DNA of 64,000 bases from an uncultured Eggerthellaceae bacterium. Lineage in GTDB: Bacteria > Actinomycetota > Coriobacteriia > Coriobacteriales > Eggerthellaceae. The notes under the pieces were generated by a model. That model saw only the letters and a list, made by a program, of their open reading frames with translations. It was not told where the DNA came from and ran no database searches. Positions 17,496 through 26,000 of the stretch are shown piece by piece. A program made the translations under genes and the position numbers. Position 1 is the stretch's first letter, and every line of letters begins with the position of its first letter. The DNA lies in NCBI GenBank assembly GCA_910588095.1, contig CAJUQH010000003.1:1-64000 (forward strand), read 5' to 3'.

Positions 17496-19916
17496 ATGAG
17501 CGAAGAGTCCTTCGTCTACACGGCGTGCCCCGGTTGGGGCGATCACGACTACTGCGCGCTCAAGACCATCGTGAAGGATGGCAAGATCGAGCGCATGGAG
17601 CGGATCGTCTACTCGGCCCCCGAGGAGCCCGACGGGCACATCTGCCAGAAGGGGTGCCTGGCCGGCCGCCAGCCCTATGATCCTAAGCGTCTGAAGAAGC
17701 CGCTCAAGCGCGTGGGCGAGCGCGGAAGCGGCACGTTCGAGGAGATCGGCTGGGATCAAGCGCTCGACGAGATCGGCGAGAAGCTGTGCCGCATCCGCGA
17801 CGAGCATGGCCCCGACTCGGTGGTGCTCTGGAACCTGGGCGCCGGCGTGCCTGCGCAGTACAGCTTCGAGAACCTGATGCCGTTCCGCTTCGCCAACACC
17901 TTCGGCGTCACGGTGCCGCTGGGGTCCATCGGCCTGGACAACGGGCCGTTCTATGCCGAGTTCTACAACGCGGGCAGCGAGTTCCCGCGCACGGTCATCG
18001 ACCCGCGCATCATGGTGGGCACCGACCTCATCTACGTGTGGGGCTGCAACCCCATCGAGAACCAGATGCGCTGCGCGCAGAACCTCGTGCGTGCGCGCGA
18101 GGCTGGGGCGCGCATCGTGGATCTGGGCCTGATCTTCGACGGCACCGCCGGGTTCGCCGACGAGTTCGTGGCCATGAAGCCGGCGTCGGATGGCTACCTG
18201 GCCATGGCCATGGTGAACTACATCCTGCAGAACGACCTGCAAGCCAGCGACTACCTGCTGGCGCGCACCATTGCGGCCTACCTGGTCGATGACGAGACGG
18301 GCCAGCTGGCGCGCGACGCAGAGGGCAACTTCTTGGTGTGGAACGCTGCGGCGAGCGCGGCTGCGTCCGTGGCGCCGAAGCGCGGCGCGTACCCCGAGGG
18401 CGCCGACATCCCGCTGTTCGGCACCTTCGATATCGACGGGCGCAGCTATGCGACGGCGCTGCAGAAGCTGAAGGACGGCGCCGCCGAGTACACCTTCGAG
18501 CTTGCTGCCGAGAAGTGCGGCATCTCGGCGGCCGACGCCGAGCGGCTCGCGCGCGACTGGGTGGAGGCCGAGAGCGCCTTCATCCTGTCGGGCTACGGGC
18601 TGCGCTATCGCAACTCCAACGAGACGTACCGCCAGTTCCTGCTGCTGGGCGCGCTGACCGGGCGCCTGGGCAAGCCAGGCTCGGGCGTGTTCGAGGCGCT
18701 GCAGCTGCAGAGCTGGCCGCTCGTGTTCAACGACATTCCCATCAGCTGCCCCGACGGCGTGGCCGGCGTGAAGTCGGTGCCCGTGCGCATGGCTGAGTGG
18801 TTCGCGCGCGCCGAGGCCGACGATAGCCCCTACAAGGCGCTCATCGTGTGCTCGGGCAACCCCGTGCACCAGCAGCCCGACCGCCAACGTTGGCTCGACG
18901 TGGTGCGCGACATGGACCTGGTGGTCGACTACGACGTGTGGCTCACCGATACCGGCGAGATAGCCGACTACGTGCTGCCCGACCTCATGTCCTTCGAGCG
19001 CGAGGACCTCATCACCGGCGCTTGCTACAACCACATCATCCTGCAGGAGCCGGCCATCGAGCCGCAGGTCGATGGGCATGAGCCCGTGTGGGTGTTCAGC
19101 GAGCTTGCCAAGCGCGTGGGGCTGGGCGACTACTTCACCATGACCGGGCCCGAGTACATCGACATCCGCCTGCAATCGCAGTACCCGCTGATCGCGGGCG
19201 TGCAGCCGCCGCTGACTTACGAGCGCTTGAAGCAAGAGAAGATGATCCGCGCCGCAGCGCCGCCCGAGCCCAAGTACACGCCCTACCTCAACCCCGAGGA
19301 GGTGCTGGACAACGAGACTGGCCGCATGGAGATCATGTATTCCGAGAAGCTTGCCGACCTCGGCATGGCGGTGACGAAGGTGCTCGAGCCGAACAAGATC
19401 GGCAAGTCCGCCGAATATCCCTACCAGCTGTTCACCGGCCGCCAGCGCTTCTTCATGCAGTCGAGCTTCACCGATGACCCCATCACCGTGAAGCTGTCGG
19501 GCGAGACGCCGGCCACGCGCCTGAACCCGGCGCAGGCCGCGCGCCTGGGCTTGGCGGATGACGACATGGTCGAGGTGTTCAACGAGCGCGGGCACGTGAT
19601 CACGCGGCTGGTGCTCGATGAGTCGGTGCCCGACGGCACGGTGCACGTGTGGTTCGGCTGGCGTCGCCGCCAGTTCGAGGAGGGCACCTATGCCGAGATC
19701 ACGCATCAGTGCGCTGGCCAGGATTCGCAAGGCCCGCTCGAGGACAAGTGGTTCGCCGATTGGCTGGCCGCAGGACATCATCCCAACCCCTACGTGGAAT
19801 CGATGAGCTCGCTGACGGGCTCCACCGACTGCTACTGGGATTCGTGGTGCGACATCCGCAAGTTCGAGGGCGAGGTCACGCCCAATCCGCAAGAGACCAT
19901 CGTGAAGGAGGCCTAG
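17496..19916 (+). CDS. Molybdopterin-dependent oxidoreductase (DMSO reductase family), second catalytic subunit
   Basis: An 806-residue protein of the same superfamily as the enzyme at 1712 but only distantly alike. Cysteines C11-x8-C20 and C50-x3-C54 take the place of the usual Cx2Cx3C...C cluster motif. Around residues 144-152 (SIGLDNGPF) there is no Cys or Ser where the first enzyme has C163; D148 is the likely molybdenum ligand, by alignment by eye. Later segments (VWGCNPIENQMR, SGYGLRYRNSNETYR, CSGNPVHQQPDR, then a C-terminal dinucleotide-binding domain near 690-800) are standard for the family. No Tat signal, so cytoplasmic. It is followed 4 bases later by its ferredoxin. Reaction unknown; hydroxylated aromatics are plausible in this lineage. 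Confidence 0.85.
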   Translation: MSEESFVYTACPGWGDHDYCALKTIVKDGKIERMERIVYSAPEEPDGHICQKGCLAGRQPYDPKRLKKPLKRVGERGSGTFEEIGWDQALDEIGEKLCRIRDEHGPDSVVLWNLGAGVPAQYSFENLMPFRFANTFGVTVPLGSIGLDNGPFYAEFYNAGSEFPRTVIDPRIMVGTDLIYVWGCNPIENQMRCAQNLVRAREAGARIVDLGLIFDGTAGFADEFVAMKPASDGYLAMAMVNYILQNDLQASDYLLARTIAAYLVDDETGQLARDAEGNFLVWNAAASAAASVAPKRGAYPEGADIPLFGTFDIDGRSYATALQKLKDGAAEYTFELAAEKCGISAADAERLARDWVEAESAFILSGYGLRYRNSNETYRQFLLLGALTGRLGKPGSGVFEALQLQSWPLVFNDIPISCPDGVAGVKSVPVRMAEWFARAEADDSPYKALIVCSGNPVHQQPDRQRWLDVVRDMDLVVDYDVWLTDTGEIADYVLPDLMSFEREDLITGACYNHIILQEPAIEPQVDGHEPVWVFSELAKRVGLGDYFTMTGPEYIDIRLQSQYPLIAGVQPPLTYERLKQEKMIRAAAPPEPKYTPYLNPEEVLDNETGRMEIMYSEKLADLGMAVTKVLEPNKIGKSAEYPYQLFTGRQRFFMQSSFTDDPITVKLSGETPATRLNPAQAARLGLADDDMVEVFNERGHVITRLVLDESVPDGTVHVWFGWRRRQFEEGTYAEITHQCAGQDSQGPLEDKWFADWLAAGHHPNPYVESMSSLTGSTDCYWDSWCDIRKFEGEVTPNPQETIVKEA

Positions 19917-19920
19917 AGCC

Positions 19921-20331
19921 ATGGCTTACAAGATGTTAGTCGACCTTGAACGCTGCATCGGGTGCTGGACCTGCGCGATGGGCTGCAAGGTAGGGAACCA
20001 CCTGGCCGACGACGAGTACCGGGTGGAGGTGAAGACGCATGGCTCGGGAGCTGGCATCGACCGCCCGGCCGGCGTGTACCCCGACCTGCACATGTGGTGG
20101 CAGCCGGTCTATCTGCCGAGCTGCACCTTCTGCGCCCCGCGCATCGCCGAGGGGCAGCCGACGTTCTGCGTGATGGATTGCCCGACCCAAGCGCTCGCGT
20201 TCGGTGACGCGGACGACCCTGCGAGCCCTTACGGCCAGGCGCTGGAACGGTGCATGGCCAAGGGTTGCACGACCTTCGAGCTGCCGACCGATGGCGCCAC
20301 GAAGCAGGGCGTGGTGTACGCGCAGAAGTAG
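19921..20331 (+). CDS. 4Fe-4S ferredoxin-type electron-transfer subunit
   Basis: A 136-residue iron-sulfur protein. CIGCWTCAMGC near residue 12 is a 4Fe-4S motif; SCTFCAPR, FCVMDCPTQAL and later cysteines can bind further clusters. It resembles the ferredoxin at 3975 in role but carries longer inserts. Only 4 bases separate it from the molybdoenzyme gene, so it is the dedicated electron-transfer partner. A strong terminator closes the operon. Confidence 0.85.
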   Translation: MAYKMLVDLERCIGCWTCAMGCKVGNHLADDEYRVEVKTHGSGAGIDRPAGVYPDLHMWWQPVYLPSCTFCAPRIAEGQPTFCVMDCPTQALAFGDADDPASPYGQALERCMAKGCTTFELPTDGATKQGVVYAQK

Positions 20332-20384
20332 CAATCCGCCTGATGCCAGGGCCTGCGGCCTTGGCGTGGGACTCAGAGAAGCGG

Positions 20385-20418
20385 AAGGGGGCGCAGCCGG
20401 TCGGCTGCGCCCCCTTCT
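20385..20418 (+). terminator. Intrinsic terminator of the second molybdoenzyme operon
   Basis: GGGGGCGCAGCC (20387-20398) and GGCTGCGCCCCC (20403-20414) form a perfect 12-bp stem with a 4-base loop, extended by two A-T pairs and followed by TTCTTG. It also faces the convergent membrane-protein gene and may serve both. Confidence 0.85.
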
Positions 20419-20459
20419 TGCAGGTGAGGTGATGCGGTAGCGCGCCTTGACCGCGGTTC

Positions 20460-21092
20460 TTAGGCCATCGGCGGATTGGTCGGCGGCACCTGGGTGGGCT
20501 GCACCGGCTGGGCCGCGGGGGCTACCGGTGCCACCGGGGCTGCGGGGGTCACCGGCGCTGGCGCCACAGGCACGGCGCCCATCGGCGGCACGGCAGCGCC
20601 AGCGGGGTAGGCCACAGCGCCGTACAGGCCGCCCTCTGCCAGCTGCTTGTCCTTGTTGGCGAACACCGCCATGATTATGCACAGCACCATGACGATGAAG
20701 CTGCCGCTCAGCAGCGCGATGATGGCGCCCGCCACGCCCCAGCCGAATACGGTGCCCAGCTTGGCCGGGTTCGCGCAGTTGCGCACGCCCATGATGCCAG
20801 CCACCAGCGTGATGACGCTGCACAGCACCACCCAGCCCATCATGCCTATGCCAACGATGCTGGCCAGGGTCAGCAGCGCAAGGGCGTCGTCGGCGTGCTG
20901 CGCGAGCTCATGGGAGCTGGAGTAGCTGCTATCGTAGTGGGAATCCAGGTACTCGGGCATGTAGGCGCTGGCGGCGCTGCCGGCCACGGCCGTGAACACC
21001 ATGCCGATCAGGCACCCCGCCAAAGCAAGGGCCGATATGACGATGATGGCTATGCTGAGCCCTTTGAGGGCCTTCGCGTGGTTCTGCTGCAT
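20460..21092 (-). CDS. Small multipass membrane protein with Pro/Ala/Val-rich tail
   Basis: A 210-residue protein with about three to four hydrophobic segments (residues ~10-40, 75-110, 115-145) and a cytoplasmic or surface tail rich in PVAPAAPV-type repeats over the last 55 residues. This layout resembles DUF4190-type or related small membrane proteins of actinobacteria, but I do not recognise a function. The open frame continues far upstream, but that part is antisense to the peptidase gene; ATG 21092 is chosen because AAGGGAACC precedes it and the first membrane segment follows. Confidence 0.65.
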   Translation of the reverse strand: MQQNHAKALKGLSIAIIVISALALAGCLIGMVFTAVAGSAASAYMPEYLDSHYDSSYSSSHELAQHADDALALLTLASIVGIGMMGWVVLCSVITLVAGIMGVRNCANPAKLGTVFGWGVAGAIIALLSGSFIVMVLCIIMAVFANKDKQLAEGGLYGAVAYPAGAAVPPMGAVPVAPAPVTPAAPVAPVAPAAQPVQPTQVPPTNPPMA

Positions 21093-21335
21093 GGGGTTCC
21101 CTTCTTCGTAAGTTTCCGAACCTCGGTATTCTACACCATCGCCTGTTCGTCGGTTCGTCAACAAACCCGCCGTCGAAGGCCTTTTCTGCCGCGCTACAGG
21201 AATAATGGTAACCATCGATTGCTCACAGCGACTTGCGTTGCTTGCGAAGCGCGGGCTACGGCGCGGGTGGGCGCGTGGCCGCTGGGCCTCGTGCAGCCCG
21301 CCAGGCGCCGGAGCCCACAGGCGGAAGGACAGACC

Positions 21336-22742
21336 ATGAACCATCAAGAACTGCTCAACGCGGCCGACCAGTATCTCGACGAGCATTGGGACGAGGTCGT
21401 GGCCGACATAACCACGCTGGTCGAGATTCCCAGCTACGAAGAGCTCGACAAGGTAGCGCCAGGCGCGCCGTTCGGCCCCGGCCCCAAGCAGGCGCTCGAC
21501 GCGACCTTGGACCTGGCCGAGCGGCTGGGCTTTGCCACGGGCAACGTCGACGGCTACATGGGCTATGCCGACCTGCCGGGCCAGACCGACACCCAGCTGG
21601 GCATCATCGGCCACGTGGACGTGGTGCCCGCCGGCCCCGGCTGGACCTTCGAGCCGTTCAAGGTCACTCGCAAGGAGGGCTACCTCATGGGCCGCGGCAC
21701 CTTGGACGACAAGGGGCCGCTGGTCACGGTCATGCATGCGCTGAAGCTGGCGGCCGACCTGGGCTTCGATCGCCCCTACACCGTGCGCTTCCTCATCGGT
21801 GCCAACGAGGAGACCGACCTCATGGATGTCGAGCACTACCGCGAGCGCTACGCCGACCCGGCCTTCGTCCTTACGCCTGACGCGGAGTTCCCCGTGTGCT
21901 ACGGCGAGAAGGGCGGCTTCAACGGCACCATAACCAGCGCGCCCGTGGAAGACCCGCAGATCCTCGACTTCGAGGGCGGCGCGGCCACCAACGCCGTGCC
22001 GGGCGAGGCCTTTGCCGTGGTTAAGGCCGACGGCGCGCAGCTGGCGGGCACCGACCGCATCACTGTGGCCGAGCAGCCCGACGGCGCCGTGCGCATCGAT
22101 GCCAAGGGCAAGAGCGCCCATGCCTCGCTGCCTGACAATGGGGTGAACGCCATCGGGCTCATCGTCGACTATCTGCTGGATAACGGCATCGGCAACGACT
22201 ACGAACGCCGTTTCCTGGATTTCCTGCAGAAGCTGCTCAGCCACACCGATGGCTCCGGCGTGGGACTTGCCTGCTCCGACAAGGACTTCGGGCCGCTTAC
22301 GGTCATCGGCGGCACCATCACCATCGACAGCGACCATCGCATCGTGCAGACCATGGACGTGCGCTTCCCCACGTCCATCGACGGCGACGGCATAACGGCT
22401 GCCATGCTGAAGCTCACCGAGCCGCTTGGCGCGACGTTCGAGAACCCGTTGTTGCTGCCGCCGTTCCTCATCGATCCGGACTCGCCGGTCATCCAGGCGC
22501 TCCTGGGCGCATACCGCGAGGTGACGGGCGACGACCGCAAGCCCTTCACCATCGGTGGCGGCACCTATGCCCGTGAGTTCAACGCCGGGTCGAGCTTCGG
22601 CGTCGAGATGCCGTGGCTGCCCCAGCCTGAGTGGGTGGGCGGCATGCACGGTCCCGACGAGGGCATGAGCGAAGACCAGCTCAAGACCGCGTTCAAGATA
22701 TATCTGGTGGCGCTGTACGAGCTGCAACAGCTGGAGTTCTAG
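21336..22742 (+). CDS. M20-family dipeptidase (PepV-like)
   Basis: A 468-residue zinc metallopeptidase. IGHVDVVPAG (metal His and Asp), GRGTLDDKGPLVTVMHAL (bridging Asp) and IGANEETDLMDVEHY (catalytic and metal Glu pair) are the M20 signatures, and the length and lid domain fit PepV/Xaa-His dipeptidases that trim short peptides in the cytoplasm. ATG 21336 is preferred over in-frame upstream codons because the family N-terminus starts there and GGAAGGA precedes it. The upstream interval (21093-21335) is shared with the divergent membrane protein gene. Confidence 0.9.
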   Translation: MNHQELLNAADQYLDEHWDEVVADITTLVEIPSYEELDKVAPGAPFGPGPKQALDATLDLAERLGFATGNVDGYMGYADLPGQTDTQLGIIGHVDVVPAGPGWTFEPFKVTRKEGYLMGRGTLDDKGPLVTVMHALKLAADLGFDRPYTVRFLIGANEETDLMDVEHYRERYADPAFVLTPDAEFPVCYGEKGGFNGTITSAPVEDPQILDFEGGAATNAVPGEAFAVVKADGAQLAGTDRITVAEQPDGAVRIDAKGKSAHASLPDNGVNAIGLIVDYLLDNGIGNDYERRFLDFLQKLLSHTDGSGVGLACSDKDFGPLTVIGGTITIDSDHRIVQTMDVRFPTSIDGDGITAAMLKLTEPLGATFENPLLLPPFLIDPDSPVIQALLGAYREVTGDDRKPFTIGGGTYAREFNAGSSFGVEMPWLPQPEWVGGMHGPDEGMSEDQLKTAFKIYLVALYELQQLEF

Positions 22743-22761
22743 GGCTACCTCGCGTCGGGCC

Positions 22762-22791
22762 TTGCGCAAGCGCAGCCCGCTTTGCTATAGT
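22762..22791 (+). promoter_or_regulatory. Promoter for the structured RNA / surface protein leader
   Basis: TTGCGC (22762-22767), 18-base spacer, TATAGT (22786-22791). The predicted start of transcription, about 22798, coincides with the first base of the long hairpin described next. A similar TTGCGC-18-TAGAGT lies upstream of the second surface-protein gene. Confidence 0.6.
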
Positions 22792-22797
22792 CGCAGT

Positions 22798-23006
22798 TGC
22801 CAAACAGCGATTCTCCGCAAGGAGGATTCGCAAGTAATTGAATACAGGAATGCATTTTCTATTCGCATTTTCTCGCTCCTGTAAAACAGGGAAAAGAGGG
22901 CATCTGCCTTTCAAGACCTGTTTTTCTGGAGTGCATTCAGGATTACTTGCGATCTTGCTGTTTGGCGACTGTGGCGGATGCCCTCCTTCCACCAGTCGCC
23001 TTTTCT
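22798..23006 (+). ncRNA. Rod-shaped structured RNA with its own promoter and terminator (novel or 6S-like)
   Basis: About 209 nt between a good promoter and an intrinsic terminator. The 5' and 3' halves pair along most of the length: GCCAAACAGC (22799-22808) with GCTGTTTGGC (22957-22966); TCGCAAGTAAT (22828-22838) with ATTACTTGCGA (22942-22952); GAATGCA (22848-22854) with TGCATTC (22932-22938); and 22876-22890 with 22917-22931 (13 of 15 pairs). A 7-bp side hairpin capped by GCAA sits at 22810-22827, and 22855-22875 is an unpaired pyrimidine-rich strand. A long rod with an asymmetric central bubble is the architecture of 6S RNA, but I see no sequence signature proving that. The alternative is a cis-acting leader of the surface-protein gene 65 bases beyond its end. 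Confidence 0.55.
22964..23006 (+). terminator. Intrinsic terminator inside the leader region (possible attenuator)
   Basis: GGCGACTG (22964-22971) pairs with CAGTCGCC (22993-23000), with three further inner pairs after a one-base bulge, followed by TTTTCT. Bases 22964-22966 also belong to the closing stem of the upstream RNA, so the two structures compete, as in an attenuator. Confidence 0.75.
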
Positions 23007-23071
23007 AGGAGCTGCAACGAGGCCTTCCCCACAGTGCGTACTGATCGCACCACGGGAAGGAGCCGGTTGCC

Positions 23072-26000
23072 ATGCGCGTGCCCGCTGTTTCTTTCGTCTA
23101 CAAGCTTGCGGCTGCCATGTTGGCAGTCATGATGATGTTTTCCCTGGTCCCCGCCGATGCTCTTGCGGAAGGGGAAAGCTCCGGCGCGGTTGAGGACGAG
23201 GCCGTAGCGTCGGACTCGACCGGTCAGATGGATGGTTTCGCTGGTTCTTCCGGGGAACCTCAGGGAACCGGTGCCGAGCAGGGTGGGGAAGGCTTGCCCG
23301 TAGCTCCGACGCTCGCATCGGGGCTGGTCGGCAAGCCGAGCAGCTTCGTGAGTGTTGATGTGGCCTTCGATGGTGAGCCCATTGTCGGCTCGTTCACGGT
23401 CGATGGGATGACCTTCGCGGTAACGGATGGCTCCGATGTCGAGCTCGTTGGGGTCGCCGGGGCCGAGGGGGCATTCGGCTCAGAGGTTCCAACTTCGCCT
23501 CAACCCCCATCGGCCCCGACGACCGAAGCTGAGGCTTCGTCGTTCATGCTTCCTGAATCCGTCGCCTATGGCGAAGCCGAATACTCCGTGGTCTCCATCG
23601 GGGCCTATGCGTTCTACCTTTCCGGCGTGACCGACGTCTCACTGCCTGCGAGCATCGTTGACGTCGACGACCGCGCGTTTCGCTCCTCGGACGTCGCGTC
23701 CGTGACGGTCGCCGGGGGCAATCCTGTCTATTCCTCTTTCGACGGCGCGCTCTACAGCGCCGATATGAGAAGCCTCTTGCTCATTCCCGGGGGCAAGCAG
23801 GGCGCCGTCCTCCTCGCCAAAGAGGCGGAGTCAGCGGAAGCCAGCGTGTTCTCGCATTGCTCGCTGGTGGACGCCATCTCCGTCGAGGAGGGCGGCGCAG
23901 CATTCGCCTCGGAGAATGGTCTTCTATACGACTCTGACCTCACGACCCTGCTTCGCGTGCCTGCGGGAGCGACCGAGATAACCATTCGTGAGGGCTGCAC
24001 GACCATCGCCGCCGGCGCGATGGAGGCCTGCGCGAGCCTCACGGCCGTCAACGCGCCCGCAACCGTCAACTCCATCAGTCCTGACGTCTTCCATGCGATA
24101 CCGACCGTAAGCCTGCCTGCCGCGTCCGTCATCTTGGGCGGAGACAGCGAAGCCGCTGAAGCCGAAGAGCCCGATGATGGTCAAGCCAGCGAATCCGACA
24201 GCCAGCTCACTGCCATGGTGGCCTTGTCTTCGATTGATGATGATCTGCCGGAAGTCGAGCCAACAGCTATCGCGCTACAGCTTTCCGCGGACGCCGATGC
24301 CTCCCCATGGCGCTCTGCTGGCTTCTCTACAGAAGGTGGCTCGTTTATCTCTAAAGATGGCGAAAACGGTTCCGCCACAAGCGCGCCCGTCGCGGCTTCA
24401 ATGGTGTCGCAAGACGTCAAACTCGCAACCGAAGGGGCACCAACGCCCTTGCGAAACGATACGTCGAATGAGGCTTCCTCTGACATCCCGGTTGCTTCGC
24501 TCGATGCAGCGACTACTTACGCAGCGGCTCCTCTTTATTACTGGAGGAGCGGAGTGATATGGTCCAAGATATCGACCAATAGTGGCTCATCGTGGGGCGG
24601 ATGGAAAGACTACAACTCGGGGTCGGGCAACGGTTGGATTTCCAATGGCGATGCGGCACGGTACCGATTTTACAAAGGCAATGCATGGAAGAACTCCAAT
24701 GGTGCCAACTGGGCACGATGGTGCGCTGACCAATCATATGGGGTATGGGACCACTGCTATGTGGCTTCATCAGCAAGTGGCCCTTGGACGCCGGTCGCGG
24801 ACTCCTCTTCTTGGAGGTCGATTGCATCGGATACGTATATTGCCTTCTGGTGCGACGATGGCAACAACATGAAGACGGTTACCCTAGATAAGGAAGGTGG
24901 AAGCGGAGGGACCGGTTCTCCGTTGAAGTGGGCGCCTATAGAGAAGAGCACGCCGAAGATAACTCCTCCTACGCTCTCAGGTTGGACGTTCAGCGGCTAT
25001 GTCGGCACCCCCGACACTGATAGCGCGGTTCCCTATCTATATGTCGGGGCTGATGGCAGCCCCACCTCTCAGCAAACGGCTTCTTTCGGCACAGGCACTA
25101 CTCTCTATGCTGCTTGGACCAAGCCCGTGGCGTTTAATGCGAATGGCGGCACGCAAGGTAAGTTGAAGAGCCTTACGGCCAGGAAAGGCGCTCCTCTCGG
25201 CCTGGTATGCGACCAAGTAGCCGCAACGAATCCGTCCTATCCCTTGCGTTCGTTGTTCCAGACCTCGCTCACGCCTTCTGGTTGGAAGCCCACGCGTACC
25301 GGCTACACCTTCGCCGGGTTCTATGACACGAATGCCGCATCGGGCGGTACTCAGTGGGTCGACGCTAGTGGCAACTTGAAAGTGGCGACGTGCCCCACCG
25401 ACACGCCATCGACCCTCTATGCTCGCTGGACCGCAAACAAATACGACGTCAGCTTCAATGCCAACGGCGGCTCGGGCGGCCAGTCGGTCAAGGTGCAGGC
25501 CACTTCCGGCTCTGCTATGCCGACCATTACCACCAACAAGCCCACGCGCACCGGCTACACCTTCATGGGCTGGTATGACAATGCCAACTATGCGGCATCC
25601 GGCGCCAAGCAGTACTACACGGCAGCTTGCGCGTCTGCTCGCAACTGGGACAAAGCCCAGGCTACCACTCTCTATGCAGGCTGGAAGGCCAACACCATCA
25701 CGCTGACCTGGAACAGCCAAGGCGGCAGTGCGGTTGCCAACACCGCGCAGACCTATGCTTCCGGCACCAAGGTGAAGCTGCCCGCCAACCCGACTCGCGC
25801 TGGCTATACCTTCAAGGGCTGGTTCACGGCAGCATCGGGTGGCACCCAGATAACCGCAAACACCGCCTTGCCCGCTTCGAACGCGACCTATCATGCCCAA
25901 TGGACGGCTAACACCATCCGCACCACCTGGAACGTCAATGGGGGCAAGATAGACGGGAATGCTGGCCCCTTCACGCGCGATACCGTCTATGGCAGCAAGA

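Noticed and set aside
21093-22769. N-terminal extension of the minus-strand small membrane protein
   Set aside because: The extension is antisense to the M20 peptidase and has no family resemblance; a good ribosome site is at 21092.
22799-22966. Invertible promoter flanked by inverted repeats
   Set aside because: The two halves pair along nearly the whole length, so there is no distinct invertible core, the promoter lies outside the repeat, and no invertase gene is nearby.
22798-23006. c-di-GMP riboswitch controlling the adhesin
   Set aside because: The conserved GEMM motifs are not present and the structure is a single rod.
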